The position numbers were made by a program, and so were the translations under genes. A stretch of DNA of 64,000 nucleotides, from assembly GCF_040549485.1 (NCBI RefSeq), contig NZ_JBEPTK010000001.1:682001-746000 (forward strand), read 5' to 3'. The notes beneath the pieces are model-generated. The model had not been told where the DNA came from and ran no database searches. It saw only the letters and a list, made by a program, of their open reading frames with translations. Shown one piece after another: positions 8,016-16,957 of the stretch (its first letter is position 1; each line of letters starts with the position of its first letter). This DNA is from Constrictibacter sp. MBR-5 (GTDB lineage Bacteria > Pseudomonadota > Alphaproteobacteria > JAJUGE01).

Positions 8016-9836
8016 GTGATCGAGGCGCTGACTTTCCTCAAGCTCGGCCAAGCCGCTGCGACCCTCGGCTTCGCCGCGCTCCTCATGGCGATCGTGTCGC
8101 CGACCGATCATCGGGGCAACATCGGCCGGCAGGTACTGAGTGGCTTGATCCTGGGCGGTGTCGGCATCCTCAGCATGCTCGACCCGGTCATCGTCCAGGG
8201 CATGCGCTTCGACGCGCGGATGCCGGCTGTCGTCATCGCCGCTCCGCTCGCCGGCCCGTTCGGCGGACTGACCGCGGCGGCGGCCATCGCCGGCATGCGG
8301 TTGGCCGGCGGTGGCGCAGGGCTGCTGCCGGGCCTGGCGACCATCGCCCTTGGCGCCGCTATCGGCTACGCATACTGGCGGTTCGTTCTCGACGAGGGCC
8401 GGATACACTTCTGCCATACGGGCGTATGGCATCTAGCGCTGGCGAGTGCGGTCGTACCGTTCATCGGCTTGGCTCTATATCCCGACTGGCCGTCCGCCAT
8501 GGCCGCGTTGTCCCTCGCGGTGCCGTTCACCGCGCTCATCAACGCGATCGGCATGGCATTGGTCGGCATGATCGTGATCGGCGACCGCCAGCGCCGACGA
8601 AGCGTGGCGGCGCTGCGAGAGAGCGAAGAGAAGCTGCGTACCGTCACGGAGAACCTTCCGGGCGTCGTCTTCCGCTGTGTGCTCGATAATGCCGGCCGGC
8701 CGACTTTCCCGTTCATCTCCACGGGCGCCGACGCTCTCACCGGCATCAGCGCCGAACAGATCGTCCGCGAGCCCGACCGCCTCCTGACGCAGATCGAGGA
8801 CGAGGGCGGCCGCCGATGGATCGATGAACTCGCGAGGTCCGCCAGGGAGGGCATCCCCTTCGCCTTCGAGGGCCGCTATCGACGGCCGGACGGCTCCATC
8901 GTGTGGCTCCTGAGCCGGGCGACGCCGCAGAGAGGAGAGGACGGAACGGTGTCATGGGACGGCTTCGTCCTCGACATCACCGATAAGAAGGCGCTCGAGG
9001 ACGCGCTCGAAACGGCACGGGCGGCAGCGGACGCCGCGAACCACGCCAAGACCCGGTTCGTCGGCCTGGTCAGTCACGAGTTGCGATCGCCGCTTTCAGC
9101 CGTTCTGGGATATGCGGCCCTTCTGAAGGATTCCGGCGTCCGGCTGATGGACGAGCGCCATCGCGGTTTCATCGAGTCCATCGAGCGCAGCGCGATGCAC
9201 ATCGCCGCCATGGTCGACGACCTGATCGATCTGAGCGCGGCGGAGAGCGGGATCATAACGCTGCGTCCGCAAGCGGTCGACATAGGCGTGCTCCTGGCCG
9301 ACGTGGCCGCGATCCTCTCGCAGCGCGCCGACGATGCGGGCGTCCGACTGCAGGTGAGGTCGGAGGGGGGGCTGATCCTGCACGCGGACGAGAAGCGCCT
9401 TCGCCAGGTACTGATCAACCTGATCACGAATGCCATCCGCTTCACGCCGCAGGACGGGGAGATCCGGGTAGCCGCCGCCGGCACGCCGTGCGGCGGCGTC
9501 GCGATTTCCGTCGCCGATACGGGTATCGGCATTGCGCCCGCCGATCAGGCCCGGATCCTGGAACCCTTCGTCCAGGTCGACAACGAGATCAACCGGCGCG
9601 GCGGCGGAACCGGCCTCGGCCTGCCCCTGTCCAAGCGGCTGGTCGAAGCGCATGGCGGGACGCTCGCCATCGAGAGCGCCGTCGGACAAGGCACGACCGT
9701 AACGATCCGCCTGCCCCGGATGGCCGCCGGCGGCGCCGCGCGCGAGCGGGAGACGGCCGCGCCGCATCGGGCGATGCCGCCCCCCGACCGCGCGTCCGCC
9801 CTGACGTCGTCCGCCTCGCCTACAGAGCGACCGTAA
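8016..9836 (+). CDS. Membrane sensor histidine kinase with 5TM-LYT, PAS, HisKA and HATPase domains
   Basis: Sensor kinase of 606 aa. Residues 1-190 hold several hydrophobic segments resembling the LytS/YhcK-type 5TM sensor module (DPVIVQGMRFDARMPAVVIA). A PAS domain spans about 200-325. The H-box is FVGLVSHELRSPLSAVLGY with phospho-acceptor His354. The ATPase domain shows an N-box (LINLITNAIRF), G1 (DTGIGI) and G2 (GGGTGLGLPLSKRL). There is no receiver domain and no response regulator adjacent, so it is an orphan kinase. The start is GTG with a weak GGGGGA ahead. Its 3' end overlaps the convergent enolase-superfamily gene by 17 bases. Confidence 0.88.
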   Translation: MIEALTFLKLGQAAATLGFAALLMAIVSPTDHRGNIGRQVLSGLILGGVGILSMLDPVIVQGMRFDARMPAVVIAAPLAGPFGGLTAAAAIAGMRLAGGGAGLLPGLATIALGAAIGYAYWRFVLDEGRIHFCHTGVWHLALASAVVPFIGLALYPDWPSAMAALSLAVPFTALINAIGMALVGMIVIGDRQRRRSVAALRESEEKLRTVTENLPGVVFRCVLDNAGRPTFPFISTGADALTGISAEQIVREPDRLLTQIEDEGGRRWIDELARSAREGIPFAFEGRYRRPDGSIVWLLSRATPQRGEDGTVSWDGFVLDITDKKALEDALETARAAADAANHAKTRFVGLVSHELRSPLSAVLGYAALLKDSGVRLMDERHRGFIESIERSAMHIAAMVDDLIDLSAAESGIITLRPQAVDIGVLLADVAAILSQRADDAGVRLQVRSEGGLILHADEKRLRQVLINLITNAIRFTPQDGEIRVAAAGTPCGGVAISVADTGIGIAPADQARILEPFVQVDNEINRRGGGTGLGLPLSKRLVEAHGGTLAIESAVGQGTTVTIRLPRMAAGGAARERETAAPHRAMPPPDRASALTSSASPTERP

Positions 9837-10905
9837 ATTCCCGCAGCGCCTCCGGCCGGAACGCGAGCCCATGACCGGGCCGGTCGGGCGGCCGCATGGT
9901 GCCGTCGCGCACCGTCACCGGATCGACCAGGAGGTCTTCCAGCCAGCCCATGTATTCGAGCATGTGCGGGTTCGGAATGGCGCACATCAGGTGGCCCATC
10001 AGCTCGTCGAAGCAGTGCGGCGCGATCAGCATCCCCCAGGTGTCGGCGACGGCGGCGATCCGCCTGAGCTCGGTGAAGCCGCCGCGCATGGGATCCGGCT
10101 GCAGGATCGGGATCTTCGGGTTCTCGAAGAAGGGCCGGAGGTCATGGCGCCCGAAATGGTTCTCGCCGCCGACGACGCGCAGGTCGAGCGCGTCGGCGAT
10201 GCGGAAGTAGCCGGCGAAGTCGTCGGGACGGACAGGCTCCTCCATCCAGTAGACGCCGTGCTCCTCGAACCGCCGCCCCATGGGAATCGCGGTGTCGGCG
10301 GTCCAGCCGCAGTTGATGTCGATCATGATGTCGACCTCGTCGCCGAGCGCATCGCGCATCTGGCGGACGTGCGCCACGTCCTGGTTCAGGCTCCACATGT
10401 GGCCGGCCTGCATCTTGATGGCCCTGAAGCCCGCATCCGCGTAGCGGCGGGCCTTCTCCACCATCCCCTCGCCGCCGAGCCCGCGCCAGCAGCCGCTGCC
10501 ATAGGCCTGGACGTCGCGCGCCGCACCGCCCCACAGGCGGTAGAGCGGCAGCCCCGCATGCTTGCCGAGGGCGTCCCACAGGGCGATGTCGACGGCCGAC
10601 TGCGCCATGACCGTGATGCCCGCCCGGCCCATCGTGGCCGTCGCCTTCCACAGGTCGTCCCAGATGGCTTCCACCGCGGTGGCGTCGCGACCCAGGATGC
10701 GCGGCGCGATCACCTCCCGGATGCAGGCCTGCAGAGTCGCGAGGCCGCCGCCCAGCGGCTGGAGGTAGCCGAGCCCGACCACACCGGATTTGGTCTCGAT
10801 CTCGACCAGCAGGATCTCGCGCGGCAGGTCGTAACCGTGCGCGAAGCGCGGCGGATCGACCCAAGGGGCGCGCAGCGCGGTGGTGCGGATGTCGGCGATG
10901 ATCAT
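9820..10905 (-). CDS. Mandelate racemase/muconate-lactonizing family protein (enolase superfamily)
   Basis: Predicted Mg-dependent sugar-acid dehydratase or epimerase, 361 aa from the ATG at 10905. Metal ligands appear as Asp196 (MIDIN), Glu222/223 (WMEEP) and Glu249 (GGENH). The general base His297 lies in APHCFDEL. Numbering closely matches mandelate racemase, including Lys164, but the second Lys of the KxK motif is replaced by Gln166 (IKMQAG). That change argues against a standard racemase and for one-base chemistry. Substrate unknown; it stands apart from the neighbouring polysaccharide genes and faces away from them. Confidence 0.85.
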   Translation of the reverse strand: MIIADIRTTALRAPWVDPPRFAHGYDLPREILLVEIETKSGVVGLGYLQPLGGGLATLQACIREVIAPRILGRDATAVEAIWDDLWKATATMGRAGITVMAQSAVDIALWDALGKHAGLPLYRLWGGAARDVQAYGSGCWRGLGGEGMVEKARRYADAGFRAIKMQAGHMWSLNQDVAHVRQMRDALGDEVDIMIDINCGWTADTAIPMGRRFEEHGVYWMEEPVRPDDFAGYFRIADALDLRVVGGENHFGRHDLRPFFENPKIPILQPDPMRGGFTELRRIAAVADTWGMLIAPHCFDELMGHLMCAIPNPHMLEYMGWLEDLLVDPVTVRDGTMRPPDRPGHGLAFRPEALREFTVAL

Positions 10906-11069
10906 GGGCGCTTCTCCATGGGCGCGGCCGTTTCTGTTGCACGGATGATGCGCCATGCCCGCGCCGGGCGAAACCGCGGGCGACGCAACGCAGCCCGCCC
11001 TTCCTGGCGCGGCGGCCCTCTGGCATAGTCCGGCCGCCATTCGGGGCGGGCCACAGGCGGAGACGCGGG

Positions 11070-11888
11070 GTGCAGGATACGGTCGTCGACGACCCACGGC
11101 CCAGGCTCACCATCGTCACCGTGAACCGGAACATGCGCGACGGCCTCGCGCGGACAATCGCCAGCGTCCGCGACCAGACCTGCGCGGGCGTCGAGCATCT
11201 GGTGGTCGACGGCGCCTCGACGGACGGCTCGCCGGCACTTCTCGGCGAGATCGCGGCCGACGGTGGCGCCCCCCTGCTCCGCTGGCTGAGCGAGCCGGAC
11301 GGCGGCATCTACGACGCCATGAACAAGGGCGCACGACTGTCCCGCGGGACCTGGCTGCTCTTCCTCAATGCCGGGGACGAGCTGGCGGCGCCGGATGCAC
11401 TGGCCCCGGCCCTGGCGGTAGCGGAAGCGGGCGGTGCCGGAATCGTCTACGGCGACGCCTGGGTCGCCTATGGCGACGGGTCGCGCGCGCTGCGCCCGGC
11501 GGGGCCGATCGACACGATCGTGCGGACGATGCCCTTCGCCCACGCCGCCACCCTCATCCGGCGCGATCTTCTGATCGAGCGGCCCTATGCGACCGATGGG
11601 CAGGCGTGCGACTACGCCTTCTTCCTGGCTTGCCGCAGCGCCGGGACGGCGTTCCGATACGTGCCGGGGGCGATCGCGACCGTCGAGGCCGGCGGCGTCA
11701 GCGACCGGCGGCGCATACGGTCGACCCTCGAACGATGGCACGCGGTACGCAGCCTGGGCTGCGGGTCGCCGAGGCTGGATGTCTGGTATGCCGGCGCACT
11801 TCTCCGCGCGGCCGTGGCTCCGCCGCTGGCGCGCCTCGCACCTGCCCCGTTCCTGCGGCGCCTGCGGCGCGCCCGGCTCGCCGGTTGA
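11070..11888 (+). CDS. Family 2 glycosyltransferase (WcaA-like)
   Basis: Cytosolic GT-A fold transferase, 272 aa, the first gene of the exopolysaccharide cluster. The N-terminus has the donor-binding strand (LTIVTVNRN), the DGASTDGS motif and a DxD-like segment near LFLNAGDELAAPDA. YDAMNKGARLSRGTWLLFLNAG is characteristic of the WcaA/colanic-acid group of GT2 enzymes. The start is a GTG at 11070. It lies 13 bases before the polyprenyl-phosphate transferase gene, so the two are probably co-transcribed. Donor and acceptor sugars cannot be read from the sequence. Confidence 0.83.
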   Translation: MQDTVVDDPRPRLTIVTVNRNMRDGLARTIASVRDQTCAGVEHLVVDGASTDGSPALLGEIAADGGAPLLRWLSEPDGGIYDAMNKGARLSRGTWLLFLNAGDELAAPDALAPALAVAEAGGAGIVYGDAWVAYGDGSRALRPAGPIDTIVRTMPFAHAATLIRRDLLIERPYATDGQACDYAFFLACRSAGTAFRYVPGAIATVEAGGVSDRRRIRSTLERWHAVRSLGCGSPRLDVWYAGALLRAAVAPPLARLAPAPFLRRLRRARLAG

Positions 11889-11901
11889 GCGCCGCTTCCC
11901 C

Positions 11902-12930
11902 ATGACACACGGCGCGATTTCCACAGTGTTCGCCGCAGCGGAAGGCATCCTGCTGCTCGGGGTCCTGCTGATCTGCATGCGCGCCGAGGCCGTGGGACGC
12001 TGGCTCGGGGTGGTCGACCATCCGGACAAGCTGCGCAAGCTGCACAGGGCGCCGACGCCGCTGGTCGGCGGCATCGCCAGCATGGTGCCGCTGCTCGCCG
12101 TCGCGGCACTCGAAGGCTGGCGCCAGCCGTCTCACGCGCCGCTGTTCGCGACACTCGCCTTCTCGACGGCTGCGTTCCTGCTCCTCGGCCTCGCCGACGA
12201 CCGGCGGCACGTCTCGGTGACGGCGCGGCTGCTGCTCTCGACCCTCGTGCTCACCATGGCGCTCGCCCTCCAGCCGAGCCTGACGCTGCCCACCCTCGCC
12301 TTCGGCGCGGAGGGAGCGGCGGCGCTGCACCTGGGCCTGCTGGGCGGGCCGTTCGCACTGCTCTGCCTCCTCGGCTTCCAGAACGCGGTCAACATGGCCG
12401 ACGGCGCCGACGGTCTCGTCATCGGCATGGCGCTCGGCTGGGTCGGGCTGCTGCTGCTGCACGCGCCGCCGGAACTCGCGCTCTTCCTCTGGATCTGCGG
12501 CGCCTCCCTGGCGACGACACTGCCCTTCAACCTGCGCGGCAAGCTGTTCCTGGGCGACGCCGGCAGCTATGCGGTCAGCGTGCTGATCGGCATGGCGGCC
12601 ATCCACACCTACAACGCGTCCGCCGAGCTGTCCGCCGCGAACGTCATGCTGTGGTTCCTCCTGCCCGTGGCGGACTGCCTGCGCCTCATCGGGACGCGGC
12701 TGCGCATGGGGCGGTCGCCGTTCGAGCCCGACCGCAACCACCTGCACCACAGGCTGGCCGCGGTGATGCCGCAGCGCGCGGCGGTGGCGGCCTATCTGGC
12801 GCTGGCGCTGCTGCCCGGGGCGGCTGCGGAACTGCTCCCGCACCGGGCGCCGCTGCTCGCATTCTCGGTGATGTTGGTGTACCTGTTGATCCTGCGGATC
12901 ACGTCGCCGGTGCGGCGCCAGTCCGCCTGA
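11902..12930 (+). CDS. Polyprenyl-phosphate sugar-1-phosphate transferase (MraY/WecA family)
   Basis: Integral membrane enzyme of about 342 aa that would load the first sugar phosphate onto undecaprenyl phosphate. Family motifs are clear: GLADDRRHV (Asp pair), NAVNMADGADGL (NxxxNxxDGxDGL type), LFLGDAGS and a C-terminal HLHHR. Ten or so hydrophobic segments run through the protein. The ATG at 11902 is preferred because upstream in-frame sequence overlaps the glycosyltransferase and lacks hydrophobic character. It is more likely WecA-type (exopolysaccharide) than MraY because it sits inside a glycosyltransferase cluster away from cell-wall genes. Confidence 0.87.
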   Translation: MTHGAISTVFAAAEGILLLGVLLICMRAEAVGRWLGVVDHPDKLRKLHRAPTPLVGGIASMVPLLAVAALEGWRQPSHAPLFATLAFSTAAFLLLGLADDRRHVSVTARLLLSTLVLTMALALQPSLTLPTLAFGAEGAAALHLGLLGGPFALLCLLGFQNAVNMADGADGLVIGMALGWVGLLLLHAPPELALFLWICGASLATTLPFNLRGKLFLGDAGSYAVSVLIGMAAIHTYNASAELSAANVMLWFLLPVADCLRLIGTRLRMGRSPFEPDRNHLHHRLAAVMPQRAAVAAYLALALLPGAAAELLPHRAPLLAFSVMLVYLLILRITSPVRRQSA

Positions 12931-12981
12931 CGGGCGTCGTCGAGCGGGCCGGCCAAGGCCGGAATCGAGCCGGAGTTTGCC

Positions 12982-14418
12982 ATGGGTCGTGCCGAGGCCG
13001 TGTCCCCCCAGATCGTCCCCGTCATTCTCTCCGGCGGCAGCGGAACGCGGCTCTGGCCACTGTCCCGTTCGCTCTATCCCAAACAGTTCCTGCCCCTCGC
13101 CTCGGAGCGCACGCTCCTGCAGGAAACGCTGCTCCGGGTCGCCGGCGGCGGCGGCTTCGCCGCACCGATCGTCGTCTGCAACGAGGAGCACCGCTTCATC
13201 GTCGCCGAGCAGGCGCGGCTGGTCGGCATCGAGCCGCAGGCGATCGTGCTCGAGCCGATGGGCCGGAACACCGCGGCCGCGGTAGCCGTCGCGGCCCTCA
13301 TGGTCGCCGGGCGCGATCCGCACGCGCACCTGCTCGTGATGCCGTCGGACCACGTCATCGGCCTGCCCGAAGCCTTCCAGGCGGCGATCGCGGCGGGAAG
13401 CCGCACCGAAGACCGTCTGGTCACCTTCGGCGTCAAGCCGACACGGCCGGAAACGGGCTTCGGCTACATCGAGGCGGGCGATGCGGTCGACGGCGACGAG
13501 ACCGTCAGGACGATCCGGCGCTTCGTCGAGAAGCCGGATGCGGCGACGGCCGCCGAATATGTGGCCGCCGGCAGCTTCCTGTGGAACAGCGGCATCTTCC
13601 TGCTGCCGGCCGGGACGTTCCTCGCCGAACTGGAACGGCTGGCGCCCGACGTGCTGAAGGCCTGCAAGGCGGCGGTCGCCGGCGAGCAGCGCGACCTGGG
13701 CTTCCAGCGCCTCGACCGGCAGGCCTTCGCCGCCTGCCCCTCCGTCTCGATCGACGTCGCCGTCATGGAACGCACCGACCGGGGCGCGGTCGTGCCCGTG
13801 GAGATGGCCTGGAGCGACGTCGGGTCGTGGAGCGCCCTCTGGGAGATCGCGCACCGCGACGCCGACGGCAACGCGTCGAGCGGGCCGGTGTTCGCCGTGG
13901 ACACCCGCGATTCCTACCTGCGGTCCGCCGGCCCGGTCGTGGCGACCGTCGGGCTCGACAATGTGGTGGTCGTCGCCACCAAGGATGCCGTGCTGGTCAC
14001 CAGCCGGGACCGCGCCCAGGACGTCCGGCAGGCGGTCGACCGTCTCGCCGCGGCCGGCCGGCACGAGCACCTGACACCGCCGGAGACGTTCCGGCCTTGG
14101 GGGTCTTTCCAGACGGTCGACCTCGGCGACCGGTTCCAGGTCAAGCGCATCGTCGTCCAGCCGGGGCAGAGGCTGTCCCTGCAGATGCACCATCACCGCG
14201 CCGAACATTGGATCGTCGTGCGCGGTACGGCCAAGGTCACCTGCAACGACCGCGCCTTCCTGCTGCACGAGAACGAGTCGACCTATATCCCGCTCGGCTC
14301 GACCCATCGGCTGGAGAACCCGGGACGGGTGCCGCTGCACCTGATCGAAGTGCAATCGGGATCCTATCTCGGCGAGGACGACATTGTCCGCTTCGAGGAC
14401 ACGTACGGCCGCTCCTGA
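12982..14418 (+). CDS. manC: Mannose-1-phosphate guanylyltransferase / mannose-6-phosphate isomerase
   Basis: Bifunctional enzyme of 478 aa supplying GDP-mannose for polysaccharide synthesis. The N-terminal nucleotidyltransferase has LSGGSGTRLWPLSR and YPKQFL, PSDH, GFGYIE and FVEKP. The C-terminal cupin isomerase (about 370-475) has QMHHHRAEHWIVVRGTA. Length and both domains fit the AlgA/CpsB/ManC type II PMI family. A GGAG ribosome binding site lies seven bases before the ATG. Its presence says the cluster product contains mannose or a GDP-mannose-derived sugar such as fucose or rhamnose. Confidence 0.93.
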   Translation: MGRAEAVSPQIVPVILSGGSGTRLWPLSRSLYPKQFLPLASERTLLQETLLRVAGGGGFAAPIVVCNEEHRFIVAEQARLVGIEPQAIVLEPMGRNTAAAVAVAALMVAGRDPHAHLLVMPSDHVIGLPEAFQAAIAAGSRTEDRLVTFGVKPTRPETGFGYIEAGDAVDGDETVRTIRRFVEKPDAATAAEYVAAGSFLWNSGIFLLPAGTFLAELERLAPDVLKACKAAVAGEQRDLGFQRLDRQAFAACPSVSIDVAVMERTDRGAVVPVEMAWSDVGSWSALWEIAHRDADGNASSGPVFAVDTRDSYLRSAGPVVATVGLDNVVVVATKDAVLVTSRDRAQDVRQAVDRLAAAGRHEHLTPPETFRPWGSFQTVDLGDRFQVKRIVVQPGQRLSLQMHHHRAEHWIVVRGTAKVTCNDRAFLLHENESTYIPLGSTHRLENPGRVPLHLIEVQSGSYLGEDDIVRFEDTYGRS

Positions 14419-14573
14419 GGGTCGACGCGACCGGCCGTGACCGGCGCTGCGACAAAATCCGAATGCAACCAATTTACGCCTATTTTCGTCCCGTCTAAGA
14501 TGCTCTCCGGACACCTCGGAGGGCCCGCCGGATCGCGCGGGCCTGTTCCGGGAGGTCGCGGCGGGGGGCGGAT

Positions 14574-15677
14574 GTGGCGGCAGTGTGGATCGCAGAGTCC
14601 GGGGGGAGCCGAAGGTCGCCGGCGGCCGAGGATAGGGTCGTCGACGTCCTGCCGGTGAGCCACGGCCCGGTTTACGTCGTGCTGGTCAACTACGGCCACC
14701 CGGCGGACACGCTCGAGTGCCTCGACACGTTGTTTGGCATGGATTACCCGGATTTCCGGGTCATCGTCTGCGACAACGCCACCACGACCGCGAGCTTCGG
14801 GATGCTGCGCGACTGGGCGGACGGCGAGATCTCCGCAGGACCGGCGGGTGAGACGGGACGGCGGCTGATGGCCGGGCGGACGCGCCGGCCGATCCCATAT
14901 CTGGCGGTGACCGCCGAGGCGATCGACGATGACGCCGTCGAACCGGGCCGGGCCCCGCCCCTCGTCCTCATCCGAAGCGCACACAACCGCGGCTTCGCCG
15001 GCGGCTGCAACCTCGGCCTGCGCTATGCCCTGAGCCGCGGCGACGCCGCGTGGTTCTGGCTGCTGAACAACGACACGGCGGTGACGCCGGATGCGCTGAC
15101 CGCGCTGGTCGCCCACTGCGCCGCCAGGCCCGAGATCGGCCTCTGCGGATCGACCCTGCGCTACTACGACACGCCGGACCGGCTCCAGGCGCTGGGCGGC
15201 GGCCGCTACGATCCATGGCTGGGACGGATGCATCTGCTGGGATTCCAGCAGCCCGCCGTTCCCGGCGTCGGCGCCGGGCCCGGCGACCTGGACTTCGTGC
15301 ACGGCGCCTCGATGCTCGTCAGCCGCGCCTTCGTCGACGCCGTCGGACTGATGGACGAGCGGTACTTTCTCTTCTTCGAGGAACTCGACTGGACGGCGCG
15401 CGCCGGCGGCCGCTTCGCGCTCGGCCATGCGCCGGGCAGCATCGTGTTCCACAAGGAGGGGGCGAGCGCCGGCAGCGCCACGCGGCGACCGCAGGCGCGC
15501 TCGCGGACGGCCGACTATCACGGGCTGCGCAGCCGCCTTCTCTATACCCGGCGGCACCGGCCCTGGGCGCTGCCGACCGTCTGGCTGGGCCTGTTAGGCG
15601 CACTGGCGAACCGCATCCGGCGCCGGCAGTGGGACCGCGTGCCGATGATCCTCTCGCTGATGGCGGGCCGGACGTGA
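14574..15677 (+). CDS. Family 2 glycosyltransferase (rhamnosyltransferase-like)
   Basis: GT2 enzyme of up to 367 aa. It has a donor strand YVVLVNYGHP, a CDNATT motif, HNRGFAGGCNLG, WLLNNDTAVTPDAL and ERYFLFFEELDW, the last typical of WbbL/rhamnosyltransferase-like proteins. The GTG at 14574 is the longest start; a GTG at 14655, just before the conserved domain, is equally possible. Its stop overlaps the GTG start of the next gene (GTGA), indicating translational coupling. The 155 bases upstream include a lower-GC patch (about 14450-14500), where a promoter would fit, and a GGCCCGC/GCGGGCC hairpin. Confidence 0.85.
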   Translation: MAAVWIAESGGSRRSPAAEDRVVDVLPVSHGPVYVVLVNYGHPADTLECLDTLFGMDYPDFRVIVCDNATTTASFGMLRDWADGEISAGPAGETGRRLMAGRTRRPIPYLAVTAEAIDDDAVEPGRAPPLVLIRSAHNRGFAGGCNLGLRYALSRGDAAWFWLLNNDTAVTPDALTALVAHCAARPEIGLCGSTLRYYDTPDRLQALGGGRYDPWLGRMHLLGFQQPAVPGVGAGPGDLDFVHGASMLVSRAFVDAVGLMDERYFLFFEELDWTARAGGRFALGHAPGSIVFHKEGASAGSATRRPQARSRTADYHGLRSRLLYTRRHRPWALPTVWLGLLGALANRIRRRQWDRVPMILSLMAGRT

Positions 15678-16957
15678 ACGCCCTCGCACCGATGCCGGCG
15701 CGGCCGGTGCAGGCGGTGCGCGCGGCGCCGGACATCGTCGTCGTCAACGACTACGCCCACATCCAGGGCGGCGGCTCGAAGGTGGCCATCGTCTCCGCGG
15801 CGGCGCTGGCGCGGCGCGGCCACCGCGTGACCTTCTTCGCCGCCGTGGCGCCGGTCGACCCTGACCTCGCGGCCAGCGGCGCCGAGATCGTCTGCCTCGG
15901 CCAGCCCGACATGCTGGGCGACCCCAGCGCCCTGCGCGCCGCCCTGCGCGGCCTCTGGAACGGCGAGGCCGGCCGCCGGTTCGGCGCCGTGCTGGACCGC
16001 CTCGACCCCGCCTGCACGATCGTGCACGTGCACGGCTGGATGAAGGCGCTGTCGAGCAGCGTGGTCCGCGCCGCGACGGACCGCGGGTTCCGGGTGATCG
16101 GGACGCTGCACGACTACACCGCCGTCTGTCCGAACGGCGGCTTGTTCAACTATCGCAGCGCCGCCCCCTGCACGCTGACGCCGCTCAGCCCGCGCTGCAT
16201 CGCCACCGACTGCGACGCGCGCAACTACGGCCACAAGCTCTGGCGCGTCGCGCGGCATGCGGTGCAGCAGCGGCACGGCGGGTTCTCGCGGCCGTTCGCT
16301 CGCTATGTCTGCCTCTCGGACCTCAACCGCCGCCTGCATGTCGGGCGGCTGCCCGAGGGCGCGCGGATGGAGATGGTGCGCAATCCGATCGATGTGCCCC
16401 GGGGGCCGCCGGCAGATCCCGCCCGTCACCACACGTTCCTCTTCGTCGGCCGCCTCGCCGCCGAAAAGGGCCCCCTGCTCTTTGCCACCGCCGCGGCGGA
16501 GGCCGGCGTCCCGGCGGCCTTCGTCGGCGACGGCTACCTCGCCGCCGCGGTGCGGGCGGCAGCGCCACAGGCCGAGCTGACGGGATGGCAGCCCGCCGAG
16601 GCGGTCGCGCGACGGCTGCGCCACGCCCGCGCCCTGGTCTTCCCGTCGCTGTGGCCGGAGACCCAGGGAATGGCGGTATCGGAGGCCGCAGCCCTGGGGG
16701 TTCCCGCCATCGTCAGCGACGGCTGCGCGGCGCGGGAGGCCGTCGAGGACGGCGTGACCGGCCTGCTGTTCCGGTCGGGAGACGCGGCCGACCTGCGGCG
16801 CCAGATCGAGCGCTGCCGGGACGACGCTCTGGTGGCCCGCATGGGTCGCGCCGCCCACGCCCGCTTCTGGGCGGACCCGCCCACGGTCGACGCCCATGTG
16901 CGCGCGCTCGTCGCACTCTATGCCCAGGTGCTGGAGGACGAGGGCGGCCATGGCTGA
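15674..16957 (+). CDS. Family 4 (GT-B) glycosyltransferase
   Basis: GT-B fold transferase of 427 aa. The N-terminal half begins DIVVVNDYAHIQGGGSKVAI, with a glycine-rich loop common in the family. The C-terminal half has FLFVGRLAAEKGP and a PETQGMAVSEA segment matching the Ex7E donor-binding motif. The GTG start forms a four-base GTGA overlap with the upstream glycosyltransferase, which decides the start. The 3' end overlaps the next GT2 gene by eight bases. It probably extends the lipid-linked repeat unit. Confidence 0.86.
   Translation: MNALAPMPARPVQAVRAAPDIVVVNDYAHIQGGGSKVAIVSAAALARRGHRVTFFAAVAPVDPDLAASGAEIVCLGQPDMLGDPSALRAALRGLWNGEAGRRFGAVLDRLDPACTIVHVHGWMKALSSSVVRAATDRGFRVIGTLHDYTAVCPNGGLFNYRSAAPCTLTPLSPRCIATDCDARNYGHKLWRVARHAVQQRHGGFSRPFARYVCLSDLNRRLHVGRLPEGARMEMVRNPIDVPRGPPADPARHHTFLFVGRLAAEKGPLLFATAAAEAGVPAAFVGDGYLAAAVRAAAPQAELTGWQPAEAVARRLRHARALVFPSLWPETQGMAVSEAAALGVPAIVSDGCAAREAVEDGVTGLLFRSGDAADLRRQIERCRDDALVARMGRAAHARFWADPPTVDAHVRALVALYAQVLEDEGGHG

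Noticed and set aside
7831-8019. 62-codon frame upstream of the histidine kinase
   Set aside because: No ribosome binding site, no recognisable domain, and Arg/Ala-rich composition typical of chance frames.
11698-14514. 938-codon minus-strand open frame over the polysaccharide genes
   Set aside because: It mirrors the WecA-like and ManC genes, whose motifs are certain; its composition is typical of antisense frames in high-GC DNA.
14510-14545. Terminator between manC and the next GT2 gene
   Set aside because: Short GC hairpins exist (CTCCG/CGGAG and GGCCCGC/GCGGGCC) but there is no U-tract, and the neighbouring genes look like one cluster.
16896-16949. Upstream extension of the third GT2 gene
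   Set aside because: It would overlap the GT4 gene by 62 bases, and the sequence before the ATG at 16950 is not domain-like.
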